The notes below the pieces were generated by a model that was not told where the DNA came from, ran no database searches, and saw nothing but the letters and a program-made list of their open reading frames with translations. From Pseudomonas mucidolens (GTDB taxonomy: Bacteria; Pseudomonadota; Gammaproteobacteria; Pseudomonadales; Pseudomonadaceae), in assembly GCF_900106045.1 (NCBI RefSeq), contig NZ_LT629802.1:310001-374000 (forward strand): a DNA stretch of 64,000 nucleotides, in the 5' to 3' direction. Positions 1 to 8,704 of the stretch are shown one piece after another (position 1 is the first letter of the stretch; each line of letters opens with the position of its first letter). A program made the translations under genes and the position numbers.

Positions 1-2
1 AC

Positions 3-527
3 AAAACGGGCAGCGCCACCAGCCGTGACGGCCTGATGGCCAGTCCCGCGCGCATGATCATCCCGGCCAAGGGACGCCAGGGCACTCGCCTGTTGTACAT
101 GGGCGAGCGCGATAAGGAGCGCTACTTTCGCGTGCGCTTCATCCCGGTGGTTCCCGAAAAGGAAGATGATTTTGCCATCACCGATGAAGACCGTGCCGAA
201 TACAAAAGTGCCTTGGCGGCGGGCGTCAACGTGATGGCGGGCTACGGCACGGTGTTCTTCGTACGCCCGAAAGACACGCGCTTCGACACGCAGGTCAAGG
301 ACACGCCCACCCAGTACCAATTGCTCAACGCGGGTAACAGCGTGGTGGTACTCGATGAGTTCAGAAATTGCGCCAAGGGCAAAAAAACCGAATGCGAACC
401 CACCACCAAGCACCACATTCTTCCGGGGCGCCAGGTGACCTTCGAGAAAAAACCAGACCGCCAATACAGCTTTCAGATGATTGAAGGCCGGGTCAAAAAA
501 CCAATGACATTCAATACCAACGGGTGA
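3..527 (+). CDS. CS1/Cbl-type fimbrial periplasmic chaperone (5' truncated)
   Basis: The reading frame is open from the left edge, so the true start lies upstream and only the last ~174 residues are seen. The visible part has a fimbrial chaperone look: a beta-rich stretch around MIIPAKGRQGTRLLYMG, then YFRVRFIPVVPEKEDDF, which fits the end of the first Ig-like domain of alpha-fimbrial (CooB/CblB) chaperones. These chaperones cap pilin subunits in the periplasm and deliver them to the usher. The next two genes encode a pilin-like subunit and a CblD-like tip protein, which supports the call. The stop overlaps the next gene region closely, so the genes are probably one operon. The usher is not in the window and may lie upstream. 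Confidence 0.75.
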   Translation, partial: KTGSATSRDGLMASPARMIIPAKGRQGTRLLYMGERDKERYFRVRFIPVVPEKEDDFAITDEDRAEYKSALAAGVNVMAGYGTVFFVRPKDTRFDTQVKDTPTQYQLLNAGNSVVVLDEFRNCAKGKKTECEPTTKHHILPGRQVTFEKKPDRQYSFQMIEGRVKKPMTFNTNG

Positions 528-532
528 TCGAC

Positions 533-1015
533 ATGAACAAGCCGCTGATGCTGCTCGGTGCATGGTTGGCACCGCTGCTGTTGAGCCCACAGGTCCTGGC
601 GCTTCAGGAGCGTTACGCCTTCGACGTCTCGGTGACTATTCCAGAGATCGAGGCGTATGTGCTGCCCTCCGAGTCGGACTGGATGGGGCGCGAGCAAACA
701 CTGGCGTGGGACCTGGTGAAGTCCCGGCTCAGCCCGTTGCGCAAAGACTTCGATGTGAAAAACCTCAACGGCGGCGTTGCCGCGCGGTTGGGCGATACAC
801 CCTATCTGCTCAGCGGAGCGGACCGGATCGACTTGCAGGTGTTGTTCAACAAGGTGCCGCTGAACCTGAGCAGCACCGAGGTAATCAATGCCAACGAGGC
901 CCGCATCGGACGCAGGGCCGAGCTGGACATCGCCGCGATAGAGCCCGAGGGCGGTTACAAGGGCGGTGACTACTACGGCACGGTCCATATTGTTTTTGAC
1001 TTTCTGGCTCCTTGA
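533..1015 (+). CDS. CS1-type fimbrial subunit (pilin)
   Basis: A 160-residue secreted protein. Residues 1-22 form a signal peptide (MNKPLMLLGAWLAPLLLSP followed by QVLA). The mature part begins with an FDVSVTIPEIEAYVLP strand and carries the W-x-QTLAW, FDVKNLNG and ARLGDTPYLLSG elements I associate with the CS1/CblA major-subunit family. It ends in YYGTVHIVFDFLAP, a typical C-terminal beta strand for donor-strand assembly. The ATG at 533 is preferred over a GTG at 524 because it begins the signal peptide directly. It sits between the chaperone and the CblD-like tip gene. It could be the shaft pilin or a minor subunit. Confidence 0.75.
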   Translation: MNKPLMLLGAWLAPLLLSPQVLALQERYAFDVSVTIPEIEAYVLPSESDWMGREQTLAWDLVKSRLSPLRKDFDVKNLNGGVAARLGDTPYLLSGADRIDLQVLFNKVPLNLSSTEVINANEARIGRRAELDIAAIEPEGGYKGGDYYGTVHIVFDFLAP

Positions 1016-1022
1016 AGAGGCA

Positions 1023-2264
1023 ATGAACATGCGCGTCACCATCAAGTGTTTCAGTAAGTACTGGCTCGCGTTGGGCTGTGTGCTGTGGGCCGGCTCGGCG
1101 ATGGCGCTGGTCCAGGAAGTTACGGCGGTTTTCCGGCCGGATCCGGTCAGGCCGGACCACAATCAATTCATCAACACCACGCCGGTGAGTGGGTACTGTG
1201 CGACCTGGCCCGATCAGTGCCGTGGACGCTTCAGTATTCGCTTGCCTCTCGAGATACGAGCCAACGGCCCGATGGCCGCCAACCCGAGCGACTGGCGTCA
1301 GGCGGCGTACTGGAAAGCCCCGGCTCAGTGGCGCACGTTCACGGTGGTCAACTCGCTTGGCGAAGAGGAAACCGTGGAGATGCGCATCAGCGGTATTGGC
1401 TCGACGTATCGCTTGGATCGCCCGGCTGCCGAACTTGTAGGCGGCGGAATACCGTCTGTCACCGCGCACAATAAACTATGGGGACTGAGTTGGGTGAGCG
1501 CTCCAAAACCCTGTCAATACAGCGGCGTGGGTTTCTACGGCGACGCCCACTATGGGTTTATGTGGAAAACCCCAGTGGAGGAGCGGTGTGTAAAGCTGCC
1601 TAAATACCCCATTCCCTTCATGGCCTACGATTACCTGGATATCGTTTATGAGTTACGGACCCCCAACCCTTTGCAGATGTCGGCGGGGCTCTATTCCGGG
1701 ACCCTGACGTATGGCCTTGGGCCGCTTCAGGATTTCGACTTCGGTGATGTAATGCTGCCCCTTGACTCGGCCCTGAGCCTGAATTTCAGCCTGACGGTGG
1801 AGCATATCCTGCGCGTCGTGCTACCCGCCGGTGGCAACCGCGTCGAATTGCTGCCCCAGGGTGGCTGGCAAGCCTGGCTGCATCAAGGGCGACCGCCCTC
1901 CAGACTGTTTCGCGACCAGACCTTCACTTTACACGCCAGCTCACGTTTCAAGATGCAACTCGAGTGCGGCCTGGTGATTGGCAACACCTGCGGTCTGCGC
2001 AATGAAGAGGGTGATGAAGTGCCGTTGCAAGTGGGGGTCACCTTGCCCCATAGCTTGATCGACCAATACGGCCAGGCCGTCACCAAACGTCCGTTACGCC
2101 TGGACGGCAGCGGCACCGAACTGTTCCAGCCCGTGTCCTATGTGAACAACCGCCCGGCCTCCCTGCACTTTGAAGTCGAGAAGGCCCACGTCAGCCAAAT
2201 GCTGAAAAACCCCGGCAGCACCTACACGGGTGTGGCGACCGTGATCTGGGATTCTGAAGTCTGA
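1023..2264 (+). CDS. CblD-like fimbrial tip/biogenesis initiator protein
   Basis: A 413-residue exported protein with signal peptide (hydrophobic run ending GSAMA). The mature N-terminus has VFRPDPVRPDHNQFINTTP and SGYCATWPDQC, which match the CblD/CooD family, the minor tip adhesins that start pilus assembly at the usher. Cysteines CATWPDQC and later pairs could form disulphides. It is the last gene of the fimbrial operon here and ends near the REPIN region. An alternative start is the ATG at 1029, which has better spacing to an AGAGG sequence. Confidence 0.8.
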   Translation: MNMRVTIKCFSKYWLALGCVLWAGSAMALVQEVTAVFRPDPVRPDHNQFINTTPVSGYCATWPDQCRGRFSIRLPLEIRANGPMAANPSDWRQAAYWKAPAQWRTFTVVNSLGEEETVEMRISGIGSTYRLDRPAAELVGGGIPSVTAHNKLWGLSWVSAPKPCQYSGVGFYGDAHYGFMWKTPVEERCVKLPKYPIPFMAYDYLDIVYELRTPNPLQMSAGLYSGTLTYGLGPLQDFDFGDVMLPLDSALSLNFSLTVEHILRVVLPAGGNRVELLPQGGWQAWLHQGRPPSRLFRDQTFTLHASSRFKMQLECGLVIGNTCGLRNEEGDEVPLQVGVTLPHSLIDQYGQAVTKRPLRLDGSGTELFQPVSYVNNRPASLHFEVEKAHVSQMLKNPGSTYTGVATVIWDSEV

Positions 2265-2316
2265 ATGCCACGGGCGCGGTGAGGTTTGTCCTGCAGCTGA
2301 GATGGGGGCTTGTTCT

Positions 2317-2450
2317 GTGGCGAGGGGGCTTGTCCCCCGTTGGGCTGCGCAGCAGCCCCAAAAAAAGCCTCCGCGGTCCTTCAGTCCAAACTGGGGGGGC
2401 AGGTTTTGGGGCTGCTGCGCAGCCCAACGGGGGACAAGCCCCCTCGCCAC
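2317..2450. repeat. REPIN (two inverted REP sequences), left flank of RAYT
   Basis: A REP beginning GTGGCGAGGGGGCTTG is followed after a spacer by its inverted copy ending CCCCCTCGCCAC. Each REP holds the internal palindrome GGGCTGCGCAGCAGCCC. A further half REP lies at 2474-2493. The same arrangement occurs on the other side of the transposase gene. Confidence 0.9.
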
Positions 2451-2503
2451 AAAACAAACCCCTCTTCAGCCAGAGGGCAAGCCCCCTCGCCACTTCTCAT
2501 TGA

Positions 2504-2962
2504 TCAAAGCCAGGCGGCATCCCACAGTGGGTAGTCGCCGATGTGTTCGACCAGGCCGGCGCGTAGGGGGTTGGCGATGATATAGCGTGCGACTTTACGC
2601 AGGTCTTCATCAGTACGAATGGCGCGGTCATGGTAGCCACGTTGCCAGAAGCGTTCCTTGCTGCCACGGGCGCGGTTGATGCTTCGTGTGCTCAACGACT
2701 TGGTACGCCCCACCACCTGGGGCAAGGTGGCGTCCTTGAGCTCGAACAACCAGTGAAAGTGATCAGGCATCACGACCCATGCCAGGGAGTTGATCAGGTT
2801 CAGTTCATGAGCCTGTTTAAACTCGGCGACCAACAGCCTGCCCAGGCGGAAATCTCGGAACAAGGGCTGTCGCTCATGCACCACCGCAGTAATCAGATAA
2901 GCACGGCCGGACTCGGAATATCGCCCGCGGCGCAGCAGGTGTGACTGAGGATGATGTGCCAA
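2504..2962 (-). CDS. REP-associated tyrosine transposase (RAYT, Y1_Tnp/HUH)
   Basis: A 152-residue member of the IS200/IS605-like single-domain transposases associated with REPs. It contains the HUH-type histidine pair in VVMPDHFHWLF and the candidate catalytic tyrosine in RGYHDRAIR, with the C-terminal signature VARYIIANPLRAGLV. The frame is open further upstream to 3070, but a TTG at 2962 has an AAGGAG sequence 7 nt before it and matches the usual start of these proteins just before LLRRGRYSESG, so I chose it. REPINs lie on both sides with the same sequence. RAYTs are thought to mobilise or maintain REP elements and are domesticated single-copy genes rather than autonomous insertion sequences. 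Confidence 0.88.
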   Translation of the reverse strand: MAHHPQSHLLRRGRYSESGRAYLITAVVHERQPLFRDFRLGRLLVAEFKQAHELNLINSLAWVVMPDHFHWLFELKDATLPQVVGRTKSLSTRSINRARGSKERFWQRGYHDRAIRTDEDLRKVARYIIANPLRAGLVEHIGDYPLWDAAWL

Positions 2963-3095
2963 TCCATGGCTCCTTTTGATACGACGCACTGAACCTTTGA
3001 CGCTAGCAGCGGCGCCGGGCGAAGCGTGCGGCGGATCATGTCCGTGTGTGTCGAGAAAAGCCTGAGGCAAACACCATCCTGTGGCTAGGGGGGCT

Positions 3096-3187
3096 TGTCC
3101 TGTGGCTGAAGAGGGTCATGTCCTGTGGCTGAAGAGGGGCATGTCCTGTGGTTGAAGAGGGGCATGTCCTGTGGTTGAAAGTGGCTT
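3096..3187 (+). repeat. Four tandem copies of a ~23-bp repeat
   Basis: The unit TGTCCTGTGGCTGAAGAGG(G)CA repeats at 3096, 3119, 3142 and 3165 with few changes. The unit begins with the TGTCCTGTGG sequence that also leads into the neighbouring REP. It lies between the RAYT and the right REPIN. Confidence 0.85.
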
Positions 3188-3192
3188 GTCCT

Positions 3193-3323
3193 GTGGCGAG
3201 GGGGCTTGTCCCCCGTTGGGCTGCGCAGCAGCCCCAAAAAAGCCGCCGCGGTCCTTCAGTCCAAACGTGGGACAGGTTTGGGGGCTGCTGCGCAGCCCAA
3301 CGGGGGACAAGCCCCCTCGCCAC
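3193..3323. repeat. REPIN, right flank of RAYT
   Basis: The same paired inverted REPs as at 2317-2450 (GTGGCGAGGGGGCTTG to CCCCCTCGCCAC, with the GGGCTGCGCAGCAGCCCC core). The spacer also resembles that of the left copy, including a CGCGGTCCTTCAGTCCAAAC stretch. Confidence 0.9.
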
Positions 3324-3348
3324 AGGTGGTGGTTGGCGCGCGACTTCT

Positions 3349-3364
3349 TTAACTGAACGGCATT
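3349..3364 (+). repeat. REP-linked 16-bp motif TTAACTGANCGGCATT (copy 1)
   Basis: TTAACTGAACGGCATT lies about 25 bp after the right REPIN. Two further copies flank the REPIN at 56275-56375 (56250-56265 on the minus strand and 56390-56405 on the plus strand). Confidence 0.6.
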
Positions 3365-3377
3365 GCCCTGACCCACC

Positions 3378-6300
3378 TCAGTCCGGCTGGCAGCGCATCG
3401 CTGCCGTCTGTTCCAGATAGGGCATCAACAGCGGTGTCATGCCCTTGAGCACTTGCACCGGCAGCGCTGAGGTAAAGGTGAAGTGCTGTGCCGAATGACC
3501 CGGTACGAACGCTGTCAAGGTGCCGAAGTGCTGCTCGCCGAGGTAGAACACGAACGTGGCGGTGCGGTTGATCGATTTGGAGCTGAGTACGCGACCGCCC
3601 GCACCAAATGTCTGGATGCGGTTGTCCCCCGTGCCGGTCTTGCCGCCCATTGCCAGCGGCGTACCGTCGGCCAGGGTGAAACTGCCCGCCACGCGTTTTG
3701 CCGTGCCGGCGTCCACCACCTGCGACAACACCTCGCGCAGCGCCGCTGCCACTTCGCTGGGCATGACGCGTCGAGCACGATCCGGGTTGTTGATCAACCG
3801 TGTCTCGTAAGGTGTGTCGGCGGCAAAACGCAGACGGTCGATGCGCAGCACCGGCAAACGTACGCCGTCGTTGAGGATGATCCCGATCAGTTCGGCCAGG
3901 GCGGCGGGGCGGTCGCCCGAGCTGCCGATGGCGGTGGCCAGCGAGGGCACCAGATGATCGAAGGGATAGCCCACGGCCTGCCAGCGTTGGTGGATATCCA
4001 GGAACGCCTCGACCTCGAGCAGTGTGCGAATGCGCTTGTCCCGTGCACTTTGATGACGGCTCTTGAACAGCCAGCCATAGACTTCCTGGCGCTCGAACTG
4101 ACTGGCCTCGACGATTTGGCTGAACGTCGCCTCGGGGTGATTGAGCAGGTAGCCCATCAGCCACAGGTCCAGTGGATGAACCTTGGCGATGTAGCCTTGG
4201 TCGGGCAAGTCAAAAGCCCCGGGACCGTAGCGCGCATAGAGTGTTTCCAGGCGCGCGTCGCTCAGCGCTTTCTGGCCTTGGGTGGTTTTCAGGTGTGCCC
4301 GCACAAAACGCTTGAAGGTGTCCGGGTTGGCCTCGGGCAGCAAGTAACGATGCACCGCCGCGAGGCGAACGGGTGTGGGGCGCACGCCGTCGAGGAATGT
4401 CTCGAGGCGCGCCTGGGTATCTTTTTTCTGATACTTCTTCCAGAACTTGAGCAAAAACGTGCTGCCTTCGCGATCCGCGAACCGGGCCAGGTATTCCTGG
4501 CGACGCGGATCGCTGTCGTCCTTGAGTAATTGCGCGCTGTTGTTGGCGCCTGAATAGATGCTGTAGCGCACCAGGTCGCGCATCAGGCGAATGAACGGCA
4601 GGTTGATGGATTCGCGCAGCGCGTCGCGCAGGCTCGGCGTGCGGCCATTGTCCTGGATACGGAAATTATTGAAGCGGTGCAGGCCGCCGCCAGTGAAAAA
4701 GGCTTCGCCGGGACTCGCCGAGTAGGTGCGATCGAGGGCGGCACCGAGCATGTTGTCCAGGCGCTGCTCCGGGTGACGGATCAGGTAATCAATGGCCCAG
4801 CGGCTCAAACGGTCCTGGCTGTCGACCTCAACATTCTTCAACGCAGCGGGCGTCAGCGGCGCATAGCGTTCATGCAGTTCCGCGACGATTTGCAGGTAGG
4901 TGGTGAGCACGCGCAGTTTGGCGGTAGAGCCCAGCTCCAGCTTGCTGCTCTGGTTGATATCGAAGGGCTGGTCGGTGTTATCGGTCTGGACCCGTACGCG
5001 TGCGCCATCCGCAGTTCGTTCAAACAGGGTAAAGCTATAGCGCACCTGGGCGGTGGACGCGGGGGTCAGCAAGCGGTGGCCCAGCAAGCCGATTTGTCCG
5101 GCGAAAGTCGGGTCTGCCAGCTGCTTGAGGTAGTCGGTTATCTGGTTTTGCAGCTCGCCCTGCAAGGTGCTGGTAGCCGAAAGATCGAGACGGTCAAGGT
5201 CGTACAAGGAGCGATCCAGCAACACCGCCAGTCGGCTGCGGGCGACACTGATGGCTTTATTGCTGTCGATCGGTTGAACGGCGGGTTGCTGTTGCCAGTC
5301 GCGGTAGGTGACGCGGCTTTCCAGGGCGGCGGCGGCGAGGGTAGTGTCGATGACCGCGTGTTGTCGCAGGAGCCGCAGGTGGCTGTCGGTCAGATTGGCC
5401 AATGCTGCGCGGCCCTTGGTCAGGTAGTACGAAGGGCGGCGCTGGGCGATCATCAATGACAGCACCTGACGCAACGCCAGGCCGCGCGCCGCCAGGCTGA
5501 CCGGGTCGTCCGCGTGGCTACCGAGGGCTTGATTGACTTGATTGAAGTCTGCGCCGTACCACGCTCTTAACCCTTCGGCCATGCCATGGACTTCGCCATG
5601 CCCCGGAACTGCCGACAACGGCACGCTGTTGAGATAGTCGCGCACCACGTTCTGCCGGGCGAGGAGCGTGTCGGGACCGCTCTGGTAAGCCCGCACACTG
5701 GCGGACAGCATCTGGCGGATTTTTTCGCTGCCTGAAAGGGTCAGGCCATCCGGCGAGTGACGGTATTTTTCCAACTGAGTCGCCAGGGTGCTGCCGCCTG
5801 CCGTTTGTCCCGGCAAGTGCAACTGGCGTGCGACTTGTGACCATGCAGCCTTGGCGAAGCGCGGCCAGTCCACCGCCGGGTTGGCCTGGGGTTGGGACGG
5901 GTCGAGCAGCTCACGGTTTTCGATAAACAACAGGCTGTGCACCACCAGCGGCGGCACGTCGCTGAAGCGCGTATATAGCTGGGGCGGGTAGTCGAACCGA
6001 TACAACGGCGTGGCGCGGCAGTCGGTGATGGACAAACCTGCCTGGATTTTCTCGACGTAGGGAATGAACATGCCTTGGCGGCTGTACGCCATCAGCGCAT
6101 CGGAGAAACGTGCCTGCGACTCGATCACGTAATTGCGATTCAGCAGGCGCGGCAGGAATTCTCCGAGGGCGCTGTAGCCCAGGCGCTGGTCAAACGGGCC
6201 GGCGCCGGGATAGACAATCGCATCGCTGGCGCCGGGCCCCAGGGTGTAGGTCAGTTGTTCTGCCCACTGACTGAATGTTCGCGCTTGCCAGTGAGCAGTC

Positions 6301-6479
6301 TGCAGTTCTCGTCTTGCGGCCCAACCCAGGGCGATCAATACCATCAGCAGGATCAGCCAGCACAGCCGCCAGGCTCGGGATGGCGTGGTTTTTTTCGGCA
6401 AAGGCACGGGTGACGGGCTGTCTGATTCAGTGTGGGGAGAATCGGTGTGCCACAGAGCGCCCATAGTCGATTGATCCAT
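3378..6479 (-). CDS. Class A penicillin-binding protein-like transglycosylase/transpeptidase
   Basis: A large inner-membrane protein of about 1033 residues. A cytoplasmic N-terminus is followed by one membrane segment (WRLCWLILLMVLIALGWAA). Next comes a GT51 transglycosylase region with the catalytic-Glu segment FIENRELLDP and GGSTLATQLEKY, a variant of the family's GGSTxTQQ motif. The C-terminal transpeptidase domain shows SxxK (LGSTAKLR), an SxN-like SINLPF and KTG (GGKTGTGD). It should polymerise and cross-link peptidoglycan. It is longer than usual class A PBPs (about 750-850 residues), with an inserted region between the domains. The frame is open to a GTG at 6533, but ATGs at 6479 or 6464 look more likely; none has a strong ribosome site. 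Confidence 0.8.
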   Translation of the reverse strand: MDQSTMGALWHTDSPHTESDSPSPVPLPKKTTPSRAWRLCWLILLMVLIALGWAARRELQTAHWQARTFSQWAEQLTYTLGPGASDAIVYPGAGPFDQRLGYSALGEFLPRLLNRNYVIESQARFSDALMAYSRQGMFIPYVEKIQAGLSITDCRATPLYRFDYPPQLYTRFSDVPPLVVHSLLFIENRELLDPSQPQANPAVDWPRFAKAAWSQVARQLHLPGQTAGGSTLATQLEKYRHSPDGLTLSGSEKIRQMLSASVRAYQSGPDTLLARQNVVRDYLNSVPLSAVPGHGEVHGMAEGLRAWYGADFNQVNQALGSHADDPVSLAARGLALRQVLSLMIAQRRPSYYLTKGRAALANLTDSHLRLLRQHAVIDTTLAAAALESRVTYRDWQQQPAVQPIDSNKAISVARSRLAVLLDRSLYDLDRLDLSATSTLQGELQNQITDYLKQLADPTFAGQIGLLGHRLLTPASTAQVRYSFTLFERTADGARVRVQTDNTDQPFDINQSSKLELGSTAKLRVLTTYLQIVAELHERYAPLTPAALKNVEVDSQDRLSRWAIDYLIRHPEQRLDNMLGAALDRTYSASPGEAFFTGGGLHRFNNFRIQDNGRTPSLRDALRESINLPFIRLMRDLVRYSIYSGANNSAQLLKDDSDPRRQEYLARFADREGSTFLLKFWKKYQKKDTQARLETFLDGVRPTPVRLAAVHRYLLPEANPDTFKRFVRAHLKTTQGQKALSDARLETLYARYGPGAFDLPDQGYIAKVHPLDLWLMGYLLNHPEATFSQIVEASQFERQEVYGWLFKSRHQSARDKRIRTLLEVEAFLDIHQRWQAVGYPFDHLVPSLATAIGSSGDRPAALAELIGIILNDGVRLPVLRIDRLRFAADTPYETRLINNPDRARRVMPSEVAAALREVLSQVVDAGTAKRVAGSFTLADGTPLAMGGKTGTGDNRIQTFGAGGRVLSSKSINRTATFVFYLGEQHFGTLTAFVPGHSAQHFTFTSALPVQVLKGMTPLLMPYLEQTAAMRCQPD

Positions 6480-6867
6480 TCGTACAGATTGATCGGACTT
6501 GTCTGAAGCGTAGACGCTGATTGCCCATGCCACGAGCTTTGTCGCAGAGGTTTGAGCGAGTCATCCCGGTGCCGGACATGTTATGTAATACTTGCCGCGT
6601 TTTGCGCCGGGAAGGCCGGTTTAGACGGTTGCTGCTGCATCCGTCGAAACGCTTTTTATCGGGGCTTATCGCCAAATTTTGCTGTTTATTGAGTGAAAAG
6701 CCCTGTCGGGAGTTTTCTACACTGCACGCCCCGCTGAGCTGGCCAGTTGCTTTTGCCAGACGGGTCTCCCCACAAGGTTGACCCGGTCAAGTCGACATAT
6801 GCGCCTATCGGCTGATATGCCTGAGACTCGGTGGCTATATCCAATAACAAAATGAGGTTGTATTCCT
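6480..6867. other. Intergenic region between divergent PBP and permease genes
   Basis: About 390 bases holding the promoters of the two divergent genes. I saw no convincing ORF, RNA or repeat. The permease ribosome site (AATGAGG) lies shortly before 6868. Confidence 0.5.
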
Positions 6868-8289
6868 ATGCCTGTCGGCAAACCACTGCCCCTTGAGGAG
6901 ACCGCTCAAGGCGGCCCGCTCAAACGCGAACTGGGCGAGCGCCACATTCGTCTCATGGCCCTTGGCGCCTGTATCGGTGTCGGCCTGTTTCTTGGCTCGG
7001 CCAAGGCCATCGAAATGGCCGGCCCGGCGATCATGCTGTCGTACATCCTGGGCGGCCTGGCGATCCTGGTGATCATGCGCGCCTTGGGCGAGATGGCGGT
7101 GCATAACCCGGTCGCCGGGTCGTTCGGGCGCTATGCGCAAGATTACCTCGGCCCGTTGGCGGGGTTTCTGACTGGCTGGAACTACTGGTTCCTGTGGCTG
7201 GTGACCTGTGTCGCGGAAATTACCGCCGTGGCGGTGTACATGGGCGTCTGGTTCCCCGATGTGCCGCGCTGGATCTGGGCCCTGGCGGCGCTGATCAGCA
7301 TGGGCAGCATCAACCTGATCGCGGTCAAGGCATTTGGCGAGTTCGAGTTCTGGTTTGCGCTGATCAAGATCGTCACCATCATTGCGATGGTGTTGGGCGG
7401 CATCGGCATCATTGCGTTCGGCTTTGGCAATGACGGCGTGGCCCTGGGAATTTCCAACCTGTGGACCCATGGCGGATTCATGCCCAATGGCGTGACCGGT
7501 GTGTTGATGTCCCTGCAAATGGTGATGTTCGCGTACCTTGGCGTCGAGATGATCGGCCTCACCGCCGGCGAAGCACGCAACCCGCAGAAGACCATTCCCA
7601 ACGCCATCGGCTCGGTGTTCTGGCGCATTCTGCTGTTCTATGTCGGTGCCTTATTCGTGATCCTGTCGATCTACCCGTGGAATGAAATCGGCACTCAGGG
7701 CAGCCCGTTCGTGATGACCTTCGAGCGACTGGGGATCAAGACTGCGGCCGGTATCATCAACTTTGTGGTGATCACTGCGGCACTGTCGTCCTGCAACGGC
7801 GGGATTTTCAGCACCGGGCGCATGCTCTACAGCCTGGCGCAAAACGGCCAGGCCCCGGCGCAGTTCGGCAAGACCTCCAGCAACGGCGTACCACGTCGGG
7901 CGCTGTTGTTGTCGATTTTCGCGTTGCTGCTGGGTGTGCTGCTCAATTACCTGGTGCCGGAAAAAGTCTTTGTCTGGGTGACCTCGATTGCCACTTTCGG
8001 TGCGATCTGGACCTGGGTGATGATCCTGCTGGCGCAGCTCAAGTTCCGTAAGAGCCTGAGTCCGACGCAACAGAAAGCCCTGAAATACCGGATGTGGCTG
8101 TACCCGATTAGCTCTTACCTGGCGCTGGCGTTCCTGGTGCTGGTGGTAGGCCTGATGGCGTACTTCCCGGACACGCGCGTGGCGTTGTACATCGGGCCGG
8201 CGTTCCTGGTGTTGCTGACGGTGCTGTTCTACGTGTTCAAACTGCAGCCGACCAACGCCACTGACGGATCGGCGTCTTCAGCGTCCTGA
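6868..8289 (+). CDS. Amino-acid permease, AAT family (ProY/AroP-like)
   Basis: A 473-residue APC-superfamily transporter with about 12 hydrophobic segments. The N-terminus has the family signature RHIRLMALGACIGVGLFLGS in the first helix region, followed by GPAIMLSYILGG and the loop RALGEMAVHNPVAGSF. The motif GLTAGEARNPQKTIP is typical of the AAT subfamily. It takes up an amino acid by proton symport. Closest recognised types are ProY and ThrP/YifK-like permeases, but sequence alone does not fix the substrate. It ends at a bidirectional terminator shared with the convergent gene. Confidence 0.88.
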   Translation: MPVGKPLPLEETAQGGPLKRELGERHIRLMALGACIGVGLFLGSAKAIEMAGPAIMLSYILGGLAILVIMRALGEMAVHNPVAGSFGRYAQDYLGPLAGFLTGWNYWFLWLVTCVAEITAVAVYMGVWFPDVPRWIWALAALISMGSINLIAVKAFGEFEFWFALIKIVTIIAMVLGGIGIIAFGFGNDGVALGISNLWTHGGFMPNGVTGVLMSLQMVMFAYLGVEMIGLTAGEARNPQKTIPNAIGSVFWRILLFYVGALFVILSIYPWNEIGTQGSPFVMTFERLGIKTAAGIINFVVITAALSSCNGGIFSTGRMLYSLAQNGQAPAQFGKTSSNGVPRRALLLSIFALLLGVLLNYLVPEKVFVWVTSIATFGAIWTWVMILLAQLKFRKSLSPTQQKALKYRMWLYPISSYLALAFLVLVVGLMAYFPDTRVALYIGPAFLVLLTVLFYVFKLQPTNATDGSASSAS

Positions 8290-8304
8290 AACCCGCGGCG
8301 ATGA

Positions 8305-8347
8305 CAAAAAAAGCCCCGCCTCATTTTTTATGAGGTGGGGCTTTTTT
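8305..8347. terminator. Bidirectional intrinsic terminator
   Basis: AAAAAGCCCCGCCTCAT is paired with ATGAGGTGGGGCTTTTTT around a T-rich loop. A-run and T-run on opposite sides allow termination from both convergent genes. Confidence 0.9.
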
Positions 8348-8374
8348 GTGACATTCAGGGCGCTGGATCGACGC

Positions 8375-8659
8375 CTAGAACGCATCCATCAACAGCACTC
8401 TGCTGGGCTTGGCTTGATACGCATTGATCTGTGGCACCAACCGTGTGAAGTGCGCGGTCTGGCAATGAGCATCCAGTGCTGCCTGGTCGGGCCATTGCTC
8501 GACAAAGATAAAGTGCCCGGGGTCTTTCTGGTCGACATACAGGTCGTAGGCAATGCACAGCGGTTCTTGCCGGGTTTTTTCCACCAGTTCGGCGTACCAG
8601 GGGAGTACGGTGTCCAGGTGTTCGGGCTTGATGAAGTCTTCAGCAATGACTTTCAGCAT
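8375..8659 (-). CDS. Antibiotic biosynthesis monooxygenase (ABM) domain protein, YgiN-like
   Basis: A 94-residue single ABM/dimeric ferredoxin-like barrel protein. The features are an early PEHLDTVLPWYAELVEKT helix, LYVDQKDPGHFIFVEQWPD, and DAHCQTAHFTRL, with the conserved His-containing segment of the family. Members are quinol monooxygenases or haem/unknown oxidoreductases; the substrate here is unknown. The ATG at 8659 has AAGGA 8 nt upstream. It lies just downstream of the FMN-binding glutamate-synthase-like gene on the same strand and may be cotranscribed with it. Confidence 0.82.
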   Translation of the reverse strand: MLKVIAEDFIKPEHLDTVLPWYAELVEKTRQEPLCIAYDLYVDQKDPGHFIFVEQWPDQAALDAHCQTAHFTRLVPQINAYQAKPSRVLLMDAF

Positions 8660-8704
8660 GAGATCAGTCCTTGGAGCGCGCCCTGCACGGCGCCGCATGA
8701 GTAT

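Noticed and set aside
2279..2580. Short frames over the REPINs
   Set aside because: The translations repeat REP sequence (for example PLGCAAAP) and recur at 3036-3420, so they are repeat artefacts.
3096..3187. CRISPR-like array
   Set aside because: The 23-bp units are directly adjacent with no spacers and no cas genes are near.
3378..6533. GTG start at 6533 for the PBP-like gene
   Set aside because: No ribosome site and an unlikely N-terminal extension; the ATG at 6479 or 6464 is more plausible.
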